DNA from: Amycolatopsis lurida | Lineage (GTDB): Bacteria; Actinomycetota; Actinomycetes; Mycobacteriales; Pseudonocardiaceae | Direction: 5' to 3' | NCBI RefSeq assembly: GCF_900105055.1 | Contig: NZ_FNTA01000004.1 | Coordinates: 1,984,001 to 2,048,000, forward strand | DNA: 64,000 bases | Shown here: positions 8,949-18,080 of the stretch, in pieces | Layout: each line of letters begins with the position of its first letter | Numbering within the stretch: position 1 is the first letter of the stretch | Program-made: the position numbers and the translations under genes | Notes under the pieces: model-generated | The model's database searches: none | Seen by the model: the letters and a program-made list of their open reading frames with translations, nothing else | Told to the model about the DNA's origin: nothing

Positions 8949-10976
8949 CTAAGAGCCCTGCCCAGGCCCCCGCCCCTGGTCGGCGAGTTTCTTCAGCATC
9001 GCGTTGTAGGCGTTCAGATCCGCGTCACCGGAGGCTTCCTCGCGGCGGTCCCGGCGCCGCGCCTCGCGCTCGTCCTGCCGCGCCCACTGCACCAGCAGCG
9101 CGACGAGCACCAGCAGCACCGGCAGCTCACCGGACGCCCACGCGATGCCGCCGCCGAGCCGCTGATCGGTGAGGAGGTCGGTGACCCACGGCAGTTTCAG
9201 CCCGCGGTAGAAGTCCTGCCCGAGCACGGTCTGCATGCTCATCAGCGCGATCCCGAAGAACGCGTGGAACGGCATGGCCGCGAACATCATCCCCAGCCGT
9301 CCCAGCGGTGGGAGCCGTCGTGGTGCCGGGTCGACACCGATCACCGGCCAGTAGAAGACGTACCCGGCGAGCAGGAAGTGCGCGTTCATCGCCAGATGCG
9401 CCCAGTGGTAGTTCAGCGCCGAATCGAACAGGCCCGAGAAGTACAGGCCGTAGAAGGAACCGACGAACAGCAGCAACGCGACGATCGGATGGGTCAGGAA
9501 CCGCGAGAGCGGCGAGTGCACGAAGGCGAGCAGCCATTCACGCGGTCCGGGCGGGGCGTCCTTGCCCGCCGTGGGCAGCGCGCGCAGCGCGAGTGTCACG
9601 GGGCCGCCGAGCACGAACAGCACCGGCGCCACCATGGACAGCAACATGTGGTTGCCCATGTGCACGCTGAACATCGCCGGCGCGTACCGCCCGATACCGG
9701 ACGACGTCGCGATCAGCAGGACGAAGCAGCCCGCCAGCCACGCGACCGTCCGGCCGGTGGCCCAGGTGTCGCCGCGGCGCCGCAGCCGCCGGACCCCGGC
9801 GAGGTACAGCCCGGCGAGAACGAGCGCGAGGGTGCCGTAGACGAGATCGAACCGCCAGTCCGTGAGCAACCGGAAGACGGTCGGCGGACCGTAGAGGTCG
9901 TACCCGATCAGCAGTTCCGTGGTCGACGGCTGGGTCAGCGATTCCTGCGGAGGCGGGGTCTTCGCGAGCCCCGTGGCGATGCCGATCGTGACGAACATGA
10001 TCAGCACCTCGACCGCGGCGAGCCGCAGCAGCTGACCGCCGCCCGCGCCGTTCACCAGCCCGGCGACCCCCTTCTGCCGTTGCTGATGCCCGAAGACACC
10101 GAGCAACAGCAACGCGACGACCTTCGCGACCACGAGAAGGCCGTAGTCGGTGGTGAACAGGTCGGCGATCCTGATCCGCACCAGCGCGTTCACGATGCCG
10201 GAGACCGCCATCACGATCCAGCACACCAGCGCCAGCTTCGAAAACCGTGTCGCGGCCAGCTTGAGGTTCTCACCGCGGCGCCAGCCGAGCGCCAGCAGCG
10301 CCACCAGCCCGCCGACCCACAACGCGGCGGCGACCAGGTGATAGAGCAGGCTGTTGGTCGCCATGTCGTGCGAGCCGCCGCTCGCGGAATGCCCGGTGAC
10401 CGCGACCGGGACCAGGCCGCCGACGGACAGGAAGAAGACCACCGTCGTCCAGCCCCAGGTCAGGGCGAGACGGCAGCCGAGCGCGACCAGCAACGCGATC
10501 AACGCGGTGAACAGCCAGGCCTTCGGCTGTTCGATGGCGTCGACGAGGTCGACCAGCACCTGCGGCGAGAGCACCTCGGTGAACGGGCGGCCCGCGCCGT
10601 CGGCCGCGGAGAAGAAGATCGACGCGGCGGCCGCGAAGAACCAGACCCACGCGGCGACCCCGGCGACCCGGATGGCCGCGTAGCCGTCGGCGGCGAGCGT
10701 GCCGGACTTCTGCGGCGGGACGAGGAACGCGGCGAGCAGCAGCGAACCCACGCACAGCACCGAAGCCGCCTCGGCCAGCACCCGCACGACGGTGATGCCG
10801 TAGCGGGTCACCAGGCCAGGGTCCGGGAGTCCGGCGATGACGTAACCGGCGCCACCGGTCAGCGCGACCAGGCCGACGGCCACCACCGCGGCCAAGAGCG
10901 CCCCGATCGACACCAGCGGCAGGACACCGGCCTTCCGCGCGGGTGGGGCCGGTTTCGTCTCGGGGTCTGAAGGCAC
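8949..10976 (-). CDS. CopD/CtaG fusion, copper-related integral membrane protein
   Basis: 675 aa, almost wholly membrane-embedded. The N-terminal half (to ~residue 330) is CopD-like (copper resistance) with about eight hydrophobic segments; the C-terminal half is a CtaG/caa3 assembly-type domain with HMGNHMLLSMVAP, HWAHLAMNAHFLLAGYVFYW and PFHAFFG, whose histidines and methionines are likely metal ligands. The fusion is common in actinobacteria; the expected role is copper uptake or delivery to cytochrome c oxidase. The start is GTG at 10976 (VPSDPETKP), because upstream frame extension overlaps the divergent gene at 11019. The C-terminal tail is charged and cytoplasmic. The 42-nt divergent gap leaves room only for overlapping promoters. 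Confidence 0.88.
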   Translation of the reverse strand: MPSDPETKPAPPARKAGVLPLVSIGALLAAVVAVGLVALTGGAGYVIAGLPDPGLVTRYGITVVRVLAEAASVLCVGSLLLAAFLVPPQKSGTLAADGYAAIRVAGVAAWVWFFAAAASIFFSAADGAGRPFTEVLSPQVLVDLVDAIEQPKAWLFTALIALLVALGCRLALTWGWTTVVFFLSVGGLVPVAVTGHSASGGSHDMATNSLLYHLVAAALWVGGLVALLALGWRRGENLKLAATRFSKLALVCWIVMAVSGIVNALVRIRIADLFTTDYGLLVVAKVVALLLLGVFGHQQRQKGVAGLVNGAGGGQLLRLAAVEVLIMFVTIGIATGLAKTPPPQESLTQPSTTELLIGYDLYGPPTVFRLLTDWRFDLVYGTLALVLAGLYLAGVRRLRRRGDTWATGRTVAWLAGCFVLLIATSSGIGRYAPAMFSVHMGNHMLLSMVAPVLFVLGGPVTLALRALPTAGKDAPPGPREWLLAFVHSPLSRFLTHPIVALLLFVGSFYGLYFSGLFDSALNYHWAHLAMNAHFLLAGYVFYWPVIGVDPAPRRLPPLGRLGMMFAAMPFHAFFGIALMSMQTVLGQDFYRGLKLPWVTDLLTDQRLGGGIAWASGELPVLLVLVALLVQWARQDEREARRRDRREEASGDADLNAYNAMLKKLADQGRGPGQGS

Positions 10977-11018
10977 GTCACGAGGGTATGCCGAACGCGC
11001 AACCGGCAAGATGGCGGC

Positions 11019-11657
11019 GTGCGGATCATCCTGCTGCGGCACGCCGAGTCGCTCGGCAACGTCGACGAGCTCGCCTACACCCGGATCCCCGACCACGCCC
11101 TGCCGCTGACCGACGCCGGTCGTGAGCAGGCGAAGCTGGCCGGTCCGGAACTCGAGGAGGTCCTCGGCGGGCAGCGGGCGGCGGTCTACGTCAGCCCGTA
11201 TCTGCGGACGCGGGAAACCTTGCGGCTGCTGGACATCGGGGATTCCTGCGAGCGGATCGTGCCGGAGCCGAGGCTGCGGGAACAGGACTGGGGCAACCTC
11301 CAGGACCCGCTGGAGCAGGAGGTCCAGAAACAACGCCGCCACGAGTTCGGCCACTTCTTCTACCGGCTCCCGTTCGGCGAGTCCGGGGCGGACGTCGACG
11401 ACCGGGTCGCGGCGTTCCTCAGCGAGCTGGCGGCGTGCGGCGAAGATCACCCCGAAACCGTGCTGGTCGTCTCACACGGGCTCACCATCCGCTTGCTGTG
11501 CCGTCGGCTCTTCGGCTGGAGCATCGAGTTGTTCGAGTCCCTGTCCAACCCGAAGACCTGCGAATACCGCGTCGTGGAGCGGCTGGGCGGCAAGTGGACG
11601 CTGGACCGTCCGTTCCGCCAATGGCGGGACTCACCCGACGGGGAGACTCAGGACTGA
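11019..11657 (+). CDS. Histidine phosphatase superfamily (phosphoglycerate-mutase-like) protein
   Basis: 212 aa. The catalytic LLRHAES begins at residue 5; the acid/base glutamate is expected in YLRTRETL, and the second catalytic histidine is in VVSHGLTIRLL. The length and motif order match the cofactor-independent phosphatase branch; the substrate cannot be read from sequence. GTG start at 11019 places the RHG motif correctly at the N-terminus. Its end overlaps the convergent sensor-kinase gene by 27 nt. Confidence 0.9.
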   Translation: MRIILLRHAESLGNVDELAYTRIPDHALPLTDAGREQAKLAGPELEEVLGGQRAAVYVSPYLRTRETLRLLDIGDSCERIVPEPRLREQDWGNLQDPLEQEVQKQRRHEFGHFFYRLPFGESGADVDDRVAAFLSELAACGEDHPETVLVVSHGLTIRLLCRRLFGWSIELFESLSNPKTCEYRVVERLGGKWTLDRPFRQWRDSPDGETQD

Positions 11658-12764
11658 GGGGGCGAGGAGCACCACCCTCGTTCCCAGTCCCGGGCTGGAT
11701 TCGATCCGCGCGAATCCGCCGATCTCCGCCATTCGCGCGATGATCGAGTTCTCGAGGCCGAAGCCGCGCCGCCGGGCCCCGACGTCGAAACCGGCGCCGT
11801 GGTCACGCACCGTCAAGGAAACCCCGCCGCCGATCTCTTCGATGCTCACGACGGCCCGCCTGGTCCCGGAGTGCTTCAACGTGTTGCGCAGGGCTTCCCT
11901 GGCGGAGTCGTGCAGCGCCGTGACCGCCTCCGCCGAAAGTTCCGGCGCGGCGTCGTCCTGGACGACGACCTCGACGCGCAGCCCCTCCGCGGCCATTTCG
12001 GCGGCGAGCAGCCGCAGCCGCTGGTGCAGTCCGATCCCTTCGGCGGATTCGTGTTCGAGGCTGATCCGGAGGCGCATCGCCTGGGCGCGAGCGGTCCGGC
12101 GGACGCGATCGAGGCTGGCCGCCGGGTCGAGTTCGTCGGCGGGCGCGGGGATCGCGAACGACTCCATCACCTGCAGGACGGTGTCGTGGACGTCGCGGCG
12201 GTGCCGTTCGCGTTCCGCCGCCCTGCCCTGCTGCTCCCCGAATCCGACCGCGAACCGCATCGACGCGCCGACCAGGCCGGCGACGGCGAGCGACACCACC
12301 AGCGCGGTCCCGAGCGTGAGAAGGAGACCGAGCGAGGAAGCCGGGTCCAGCAGGGTGTGCGACAGCACCGCGGCCCCGATGGCCAGCGCCCCGGCCGTCG
12401 CGCCGCGCAGCAGGGTCCAGACCATCACCGTGCCCATCAGATGGGTCCAGGTGATCGACGTGATCGCGGTGTCCTGTGCGAACGGCGCGGCCCCGAAGAC
12501 GAAGAGCACGGCGAACGCGCTGTCCACCAACGGAACCAGCCTCGTCCCCGCCGCGGACCAGCGGAAGATCCAGACGGCCGCGACGACGTTGGGCACCAGA
12601 TGCAGCGCCACGAACGTCCACAGCAGCGACGACCCCGGACCAGCCACCCACAGCGCCTGCACCAGCATCGCGAGCCGGAACGCCACCGGGACCAGGACCA
12701 GCCAGGGCATCGTGGTGCGCACCAATCGCGCCGGGATACCTCCGCCACCCCCGAGCATCAGCAC
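11631..12764 (-). CDS. Orphan sensor histidine kinase, NarL/HisKA_3 type
   Basis: 377 aa membrane kinase. Five or six hydrophobic segments span residues ~15-170, followed by a short coiled coil, the phospho-acceptor motif RRDVHDTVLQVM and a HATPase domain (EALRNTLKHS N-box, DHGAGFD, GFGLENSI). All kinase boxes are intact. No response regulator gene adjoins it, so the partner must be elsewhere. Start ATG at 12764 (MLMLGGGGG) was taken because an in-frame extension upstream is not supported. Ligand unknown. Confidence 0.85.
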   Translation of the reverse strand: MLMLGGGGGIPARLVRTTMPWLVLVPVAFRLAMLVQALWVAGPGSSLLWTFVALHLVPNVVAAVWIFRWSAAGTRLVPLVDSAFAVLFVFGAAPFAQDTAITSITWTHLMGTVMVWTLLRGATAGALAIGAAVLSHTLLDPASSLGLLLTLGTALVVSLAVAGLVGASMRFAVGFGEQQGRAAERERHRRDVHDTVLQVMESFAIPAPADELDPAASLDRVRRTARAQAMRLRISLEHESAEGIGLHQRLRLLAAEMAAEGLRVEVVVQDDAAPELSAEAVTALHDSAREALRNTLKHSGTRRAVVSIEEIGGGVSLTVRDHGAGFDVGARRRGFGLENSIIARMAEIGGFARIESSPGLGTRVVLLAPSVLSLPVG

Positions 12765-12826
12765 CCTCCCGGATTAGCCTCACTGAAACAGCGACCGAAG
12801 CGCATTCATTTCAGTTTACCGAGATG

Positions 12827-14005
12827 TCAACGGGTGACAGGTTCGGCCACGGCCTCCCGTTTCCGCGCTCGCGCCGCCGCCACCGCGGACGGCACGATCA
12901 GCGCGGCGGTCAGCCCGACGAACAGGAACGACACCGAAAGCGACGTCACCTGCGCGATTCCACCGATCAGCGGCGGCCCCGCGAGGAAGCCGGTGTACGC
13001 GATCGCCGTGACGAAAGCCAGTTCGCGCTCACCTCCGGTTCCGTCGGCGCGCTTGCCGGACGCGCCCGCGAGGCTCAACGCGATCGGGAAGGCCGCGGCC
13101 AGTCCGGCACCCGCCAGCGCGAAGCCGACGAACCCGAACACCGGAACGGGGGCCAGCGCGGCGAGCACGAGGCCTGCCGCGGCGATCCCGGCGCCCACCG
13201 CCAGCGCGCGTGTCGCGCCGAAACGGTTCTGCAGCCAGGCGCCCGCGAGCCTGGCGAGTGCCATGGCCAGGGCGAACCCCGAGTACGCGAAGGCGGCGGC
13301 GCCGTCACCGACCCCGTGCACGGACGTCATCAGCAGGGCGGACCAGTCCGAACTCGCCCCCTCCGCGATCGCCGAGAACAGCGCGATGGCGGCGAGCAGC
13401 CAGAGGACGGGACGTTTGATCGGCGGCACTCGCGGCTTCTCGACGGGTTCGGTGTGTTCGGGCCGCGCGCCCGGCACGGCGGCGATGACGAAGGCGAGCA
13501 CCACCAGGGCGGCCAGTGCGGCGACCGTGAGATGCCTCCCCGGCGACCACTGGTGCGACGCGGCGAATCCCGCGGCGACGGAGCCCGCCAACGCGCCGAA
13601 GCTGAATCCGGCGTGCAGGATCGGCATGATCGCACGACCGGACCGGCGCTCCACCTCGACTCCGGCGACGTTCATCGCCACGTCGAGCGCGCCGACGCTC
13701 GCCCCGAGGACGAACAACGCCCCGGCGAGCAGGGCGACCGACGTCGAGAAGCCGATCATCGGCAGCGCCGCGCAGGCGATGACCGTGCTGCCCGCGACCA
13801 CCGCGCGGGCGCCGTACCGCTCGATCAGCCGTCCCGAAACCGACGCCGCGATCAGCATGCCGACGCTGGCGCCCAGCAGGGCCAGCCCGAAGACCCCCGG
13901 AGAGGCGTCCACCCTTTCCGACAACGCCGGTGTCCGCGGCGCCCAGGAGCCGAGCGCGGCCCCGTTGAGCGCGAACACGACGAAAACGGCCGTACGGTCA
14001 CGCAT
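12827..14005 (-). CDS. MFS transporter, 12 membrane segments
   Basis: 392 aa with about 12 hydrophobic helices, the loop GRLIERYGAR after TM2 resembling MFS motif A, and the helix LHAGFSFGALAGS typical of the FucP/YbjJ-like branch. It is divergent from a LacI-type regulator with a LacI-like palindrome between the two genes, so its substrate is probably a sugar or nucleoside and its expression is probably repressed by that regulator. ATG at 14005 is preceded by AGGAG at some distance. Substrate is inference only. Confidence 0.85.
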   Translation of the reverse strand: MRDRTAVFVVFALNGAALGSWAPRTPALSERVDASPGVFGLALLGASVGMLIAASVSGRLIERYGARAVVAGSTVIACAALPMIGFSTSVALLAGALFVLGASVGALDVAMNVAGVEVERRSGRAIMPILHAGFSFGALAGSVAAGFAASHQWSPGRHLTVAALAALVVLAFVIAAVPGARPEHTEPVEKPRVPPIKRPVLWLLAAIALFSAIAEGASSDWSALLMTSVHGVGDGAAAFAYSGFALAMALARLAGAWLQNRFGATRALAVGAGIAAAGLVLAALAPVPVFGFVGFALAGAGLAAAFPIALSLAGASGKRADGTGGERELAFVTAIAYTGFLAGPPLIGGIAQVTSLSVSFLFVGLTAALIVPSAVAAARARKREAVAEPVTR

Positions 14006-14046
14006 AGACCCCAGTCTCCTTTCGATTCCCCTTCCCCCAGAATGAC

Positions 14047-14058
14047 TTAAGCGCTTCA
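14047..14058. promoter_or_regulatory. Putative LacI-family operator
   Basis: TTAAGCGCTTCA, a near-perfect palindrome centred on the CG step typical of LacI/GalR operators, lies between the divergent MFS and LacI genes, about 40 nt from each start. It fits joint repression and autorepression. Confidence 0.6.
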
Positions 14059-14096
14059 GAAAGTCCACCGGCCCCGGCCGGGACTAGACTGCGGCG

Positions 14097-15176
14097 GTGA
14101 CCAGCACGCGACGGCGAAGGCCGACGTTGGACGATGTCGCCGACGCCGTCGGGGTGTCGCGGGCGACCGTCTCCAACGCCTACAACCGGCCCGATCAGCT
14201 GTCCGCCCAGCTGCGGGAAGAGGTGCTTCGCGCGGCCAAAAAGATCGGGTACGCGGGGCCGAACCCGACCGCCCGCAGTCTCGCCACCAGCCGCACCGGC
14301 GCGATCGCCGTCCTGCTCGACACGAATCTTTCGACGGCGTTCTCGGATCCCGCGTTGTCGGTCACCCTCGACGCGCTTTCGACCGTCGTCGATCCCGAGG
14401 GCCACGCCCTTCTGCTGCTGCCCGGTGACGGCGAGAGCGGTGGGCCGCGCGCGGAGCGGATCCTGACCGCGCAGGCCGACATCGCGGTGGCGTATTCGCT
14501 GCCCGACGGCGCGCCGGCGCTGACCGCGGTCCGGGACCGGGGCCTGCCGCTGGTGGTCATCGACCAGCCGCATATCCGCGGTTCGGCGAGGATCGGCGTC
14601 GCGGACCGGGCCGGAGCGGCCGCCGCGGCCCGGCACCTGGTGGAGCTCGGACATCGGCGGATCGGGATCTTCTCGGCGCAGTGCCTCTCGGCGCCGCGCG
14701 GCGGCGAACTGAGCGCGGCCGAGGCCGGGAACAGCCGGTTCCACGACAACCGCGAACGGCTGGCCGGTTACCTGGAGACGCTGGCCGAGGCGGGGATCCC
14801 GGCGGCGGACGTGCCGATCTGGGAGGCGTCCGGGTTGTCGATCGAAGGAGCTCTCTCGAGCGCCTTCGGCCTGCTGGACCGGCGACCACGGCCCACCGCG
14901 CTGCTGTGCATGTCGGATCTCCTGGCCCTGGCGGCGATTTCGGCCGCCAGGCAGCTCGGCCTGTCGGTGCCGGGCGACCTTTCGGTCGTGGGCTACGACG
15001 ACGTCCCGCCCGCCCGGTGGTCCGAACCACCGCTGACGACGGTCCGGCAGGACCTCGCCGCCAAGGGACGGGCGGCCGGCGAACTGGTGCTGGGCCTGCT
15101 GCGCGGGGAGAAAGCCCCCGCGCCGGCCGAGGTACCCGCCGAACTGGTCGTCCGGGACTCCACCGCACCCGCGTAG
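14097..15176 (+). CDS. LacI-family transcriptional regulator
   Basis: 359 aa. The N-terminal HTH reads TLDDVADAVGVSRATVSNAYN with hinge helix PNPTARSLATSRT, followed by a periplasmic-binding-protein-like sensor domain ending in VVGYDDVPPARWSEPPLTTV, the family hallmark. GTG start at 14097. Adjacent and divergent to the MFS gene across a palindromic operator, so it is the likely repressor of that gene and of itself. The effector is unknown. Confidence 0.93.
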   Translation: MTSTRRRRPTLDDVADAVGVSRATVSNAYNRPDQLSAQLREEVLRAAKKIGYAGPNPTARSLATSRTGAIAVLLDTNLSTAFSDPALSVTLDALSTVVDPEGHALLLLPGDGESGGPRAERILTAQADIAVAYSLPDGAPALTAVRDRGLPLVVIDQPHIRGSARIGVADRAGAAAAARHLVELGHRRIGIFSAQCLSAPRGGELSAAEAGNSRFHDNRERLAGYLETLAEAGIPAADVPIWEASGLSIEGALSSAFGLLDRRPRPTALLCMSDLLALAAISAARQLGLSVPGDLSVVGYDDVPPARWSEPPLTTVRQDLAAKGRAAGELVLGLLRGEKAPAPAEVPAELVVRDSTAPA

Positions 15177-15214
15177 CACCCGCTTTCGCCACGCGCAAGG
15201 CGGCCCCGGCGATA

Positions 15215-15261
15215 TGTGGACAACTCGCCCCGATCGAGCGGCGCACTACTACTTATCCACA
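15215..15261. promoter_or_regulatory. Two DnaA-type boxes in opposite orientation
   Basis: TGTGGACAA at 15215-15223 and TTATCCACA at 15253-15261 face each other 29 nt apart in the 186-nt gap ahead of the secreted-protein gene. Both match DnaA box consensus exactly. Function unknown; too few for an origin. Confidence 0.4.
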
Positions 15262-15362
15262 GAAGTAGAAATGCGGGCAGACAAACCCTCCCTCGCGCGC
15301 CATCGTGGAATCACACATTCACCGACGGCGGTCGAGCCGCCGATTCACGGGGGAGAACCACC

Positions 15363-15752
15363 ATGCAACGACGTTTGACGAACCTGCGCGCCCGCCTCCC
15401 GCACGTGCTCCTGCTGGCCATGTTCGGCCTGCTGACCAGCGCCGGAGTCGCGAGCGCCACCACCGCGCCACCTGAACCCCCCTGCCAGAAGGGCGAGTTC
15501 TGCGTATGGGGCGAAGATTCGTACGGCGGTACGGTGCACAAATTCGACCTGCGCACCGCCAATCCCGACGAATGCATTCCCTTACCCGAAGGCTTCGACG
15601 GGCATTCGTTCGTCAACCGGCTGAGCCGGGACGTGACGATTTACCAGAGCGAGGAATGCACGACCGAAGGAGATTTCATCACCTATCCGGGTGGTGGCAC
15701 CTACGTACCCCAGGGACCGTTCGTGATCCGCGCCCTCAAGATCTGGGACTGA
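15363..15752 (+). CDS. Secreted beta/gamma-crystallin-like or peptidase-inhibitor I36-like protein
   Basis: 129 aa. A Sec signal peptide covers residues ~1-32 (arginine-rich start, hydrophobic LLLAMFGLLTSAGVASA, cleavage after ASA). The mature part starts with CQKGEFCVW, then a Tyr/Gly-rich domain with four cysteines and FVNRLSRDVTIY, as in actinobacterial I36 proteinase inhibitors and related greek-key proteins. ATG at 15363 follows GGGGGAGAACC. Followed by a strong hairpin terminator. Likely an exported inhibitor or matrix protein; the target is unknown. Confidence 0.8.
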   Translation: MQRRLTNLRARLPHVLLLAMFGLLTSAGVASATTAPPEPPCQKGEFCVWGEDSYGGTVHKFDLRTANPDECIPLPEGFDGHSFVNRLSRDVTIYQSEECTTEGDFITYPGGGTYVPQGPFVIRALKIWD

Positions 15753-15840
15753 CCACCCCGGCGGTTCGTGCCGGTCGCTCGCGGACGAGTCGACTCGCGA
15801 CCTGCGCGAACCCAGGGGCCGCTCCCCCGAAGCGGCCCCG

Positions 15841-15882
15841 GCCCGTGAGCGCGTCACCCCGCGTCGTGACGCGCTCACGGGC
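15841..15882 (+). terminator. Rho-independent-type hairpin, 17-bp perfect stem
   Basis: GCCCGTGAGCGCGTCAC at 15841-15857 is exactly complementary to 15866-15882 across an 8-nt loop. It lies 88 nt after the I36-like gene and before the tRNA. Confidence 0.75.
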
Positions 15883-15994
15883 GTTCCAAAAAAGGATGGG
15901 CTCGAACTGAAACGATCTGGCGGTGTCGAACGATCGACAGGTTGGCGACGGCTAAGCTGCCGATGCTGGGCGGCACCCAACGTCGCCGACGTCG

Positions 15995-16068
15995 GCCCTC
16001 GTAGCTCAGCTGGATAGAGCAAGAGCCTTCTAATCTCTAGGTCGCAGGTTCAAGTCCTGCCGGGGGCA
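15995..16068 (+). tRNA. tRNA-Arg, anticodon TCT
   Basis: A full cloverleaf can be folded: acceptor GCCCTCG/CGGGGGC, D-arm GCTC-GAGC, anticodon loop CTTCTAA with TCT at 16029-16031 (reads AGA), T-arm GCAGG-TTCAAGT-CCTGC, discriminator A. The CCA tail is not encoded. The last pair of the anticodon stem (16026/16034) is a C-U mismatch, which may be natural. The unlikely minus-strand frame across it, ending PAGLEPAT, is the classic artefact of translating a tRNA. Confidence 0.95.
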
Positions 16069-16671
16069 CGTCGCAGAGGAACGGGACGGGAGGGGCCACA
16101 CAGGCCCCTCCCCCCGCGATCTCACTTTCTCCCAGCTCCTGACCACCAGGCTCGATCGTTCGCTGAAGCGCCGGGGACGTCTCCCCGGGCGATGTGATCC
16201 TGCATACAGCCGCGTTGTTCACCTTGTTCACGTGGATTTCGAGGCGGAGCACCCCATCACTGATGACAGTGGGCGATTCCTCAAGCAAGGCCAGGTCAGG
16301 TTGCTCATTTACCTCGACCTCGGGCCGTTCAAGATCCGGCACCGGCTCCGCGCGCCCTCGCCGGTGCTGGCCGAACACGTGACTACCGAGAAATTCGTGC
16401 AGACCGTCTACGAGCACACGTACTCGCACCCACGGACTACTCGGACCGCAACCGGGTAGGTAGCGGAGCGATCGCGAACCGAGTCGTCCGCACGCCGGCA
16501 GCGTCCTGCGGGGAGGCCCCGGAGGTGAGCGCCAGCCCGGCGATCGTCGCAACGTGCCCGCGAACAAGATCGCGGTGACGAGGGGCACCGGCAGGTATTC
16601 ATGCCGCGCGAGGCGGGAGTTTACGCGCCGCGCGTGAGGCCGGTAGCGCCTGACTGGGCACGGTGCATGGA
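16069..16671. other. Gene-poor stretch after the tRNA
   Basis: About 600 bases with lower GC than the flanks and only one weak frame (16232-16459, listed separately). No integrase or direct repeat of the tRNA 3' end was found by eye. Confidence 0.4.
16232..16459 (+). CDS. Doubtful small protein or gene remnant
   Basis: 75 aa, GTG start, with no ribosome-binding site. The central portion (HPITDDSGRFLKQGQVRLL, then YLDLGPFKIRHRL) has protein-like composition, while the end (TYSHPRTTRTATG) does not. It could be the remnant of a longer gene that once lay in this lower-GC patch. I do not recognise it. Confidence 0.25.
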   Translation: MDFEAEHPITDDSGRFLKQGQVRLLIYLDLGPFKIRHRLRAPSPVLAEHVTTEKFVQTVYEHTYSHPRTTRTATG

Positions 16672-17511
16672 TCACCGCCGGTTCAGGTCGTCCAAAAGGT
16701 GTCGGGCGGCAAGGTCGCCCCACGCCAGTCCGCGTTCGAGAACGGCTCGAGCTTCGTCGACGCGCCCTTGACTGAGGAGGAACTCACCCAAGGCGGAGCT
16801 CCAACCTTCTTCGTCTTGATCGAATCCTTCCCAAAATTCTTCTTCGGCGGCTTTGAGATCCTCTCGATAACGCCAGAGGAATCGCGCATACCGCTGATGG
16901 ATTCGCGGCGCATGCAGTTCGATGGCCTGCCTGAAAAGGCTTTCAGCCTCGCCCAAGCGCCCGAGGCGGGCGTAGGCGGCGGCCAAAGCGGCATAGACAC
17001 CCGGGTTTCCCGGCCCCAGGTATCTTTCCCCGACTTCGGCCGCGGTCGCGGGATCATCGAGATCTTCCGAGTGCAGGACGACCAGGTTCCCAGGTGCGAG
17101 GATGTCGCCGAGGTCGGCCGACCGCTGCAAGACTTCCCGGGCTTCCTCGAATCGTTCTTCATCCTGGAGGAAAACGGCATAGTCGTTGAGCGCTTCGACA
17201 TCACCTTTTTCGATAGCGTCTCGATACGCCTTTTCTGCGATTCTCGCTTGTCCGCACTCGGCGGCGACCGATCCGAGGAGACCGTACAGGTCGGCTCTGC
17301 CCGCCTTGATCGCACGCTTGAGCACCTTGACGGCTTCGCGTGGTCGCGCGGAGCCCATCAAGGCGTAGGCGAGCTCCTTGGGAGCGTCGGACTCCCCCGC
17401 TATGACTGCTTTTCGAAGTGCGCGCACGGCTTCCTCATGCCGATCCTCGTGCCGCAACTCCACGCCTCGGCGTGTCAAATCGTGGTCGCTCATGGTGCCC
17501 ACCAAGCTCAT
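16672..17511 (-). CDS. Tetratricopeptide (Sel1/TPR-like) repeat protein
   Basis: 279 aa made of helix-turn-helix repeats with the TPR pattern (for example GRLGEAESLFRQAIELH and EERFEEAREVLQRSADLGD). No signal peptide, membrane segment or catalytic domain. The visible GC is clearly below that of neighbours, with AT-rich codons, suggesting recent acquisition. ATG at 17511 has GGGAG almost abutting it; a second ATG at 17493 is the alternative. TPR proteins of this kind act as protein-interaction modules; the partner is unknown. Confidence 0.75.
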   Translation of the reverse strand: MSLVGTMSDHDLTRRGVELRHEDRHEEAVRALRKAVIAGESDAPKELAYALMGSARPREAVKVLKRAIKAGRADLYGLLGSVAAECGQARIAEKAYRDAIEKGDVEALNDYAVFLQDEERFEEAREVLQRSADLGDILAPGNLVVLHSEDLDDPATAAEVGERYLGPGNPGVYAALAAAYARLGRLGEAESLFRQAIELHAPRIHQRYARFLWRYREDLKAAEEEFWEGFDQDEEGWSSALGEFLLSQGRVDEARAVLERGLAWGDLAARHLLDDLNRR

Positions 17512-18080
17512 TCTCCCGGGTCGGACTCGCTCGGCGGAGCTTAGTCCAGCGTCGAGAGCCGGGGCGGGGAGCGCGGCTGAACGCACATCCCACCCGGACC
17601 GGGCAAACGCAAGACGAATGCCACCCTCGGCGGGTTACGCCGCTTACTCGGGTTCACGGCGATCTTCCCGCGGACTCCGTGGTCGGCAGCTTTGAACGCG
17701 TGACGATCCACTCTTGCTGGTTTCGTGCGGCTTTCTGATTCAAGGGAAACTTTCTTCTGACGAACGCCCTTTTCAGTACTGCAAAGCTCGGTTCGGCTCG
17801 CGAAACGAGGGGTTCCCTGGATGGCGGGGCAGATCCTCGACAGAGATCGAGCGCTGAGTGCGTCGGCGATACCGCGTGTCCGCCTCGCACGGCCCTGACC
17901 GGCAATCCGTTGCTCGGTCCCGCTGCCGCATATCGGGCTGCCAACCGGACGGCTCGAGCGACCGCGCCAACTCCTGGAACGAACCTGGCCTCACCCGGGA
18001 CGGCCGCGCCGAACAACGCCTTTCCGATCTCGCCCCGCGAACTGGCCCGACCACGGCGCCGCGCGCTATAGGTTGTGCGC
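17512..18080. other. Long intergenic region without a gene
   Basis: 569 bases. Open frames here are short, Arg/Ser-rich and lack ribosome-binding sites. At its right end, TATAGG (18068-18073) lies 8 nt before the next ATG, which fits a -10 element of a leaderless transcript. Confidence 0.45.

Noticed and set aside
8773..15261. Replication origin suggested by DnaA boxes
   Set aside because: Only four exact boxes in two separated pairs, no dnaA, dnaN, gyrB or parAB genes and no AT-rich unwinding region.
16037..16723. Minus-strand frame ending in PAGLEPAT
   Set aside because: The end is a translation across the tRNA-Arg, a well-known annotation artefact; the rest is Arg/Pro-rich.
15995..18080. 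Integrated element with attachment sites at the tRNA
   Set aside because: No integrase, no recombinase and no second copy of the tRNA end found by eye.
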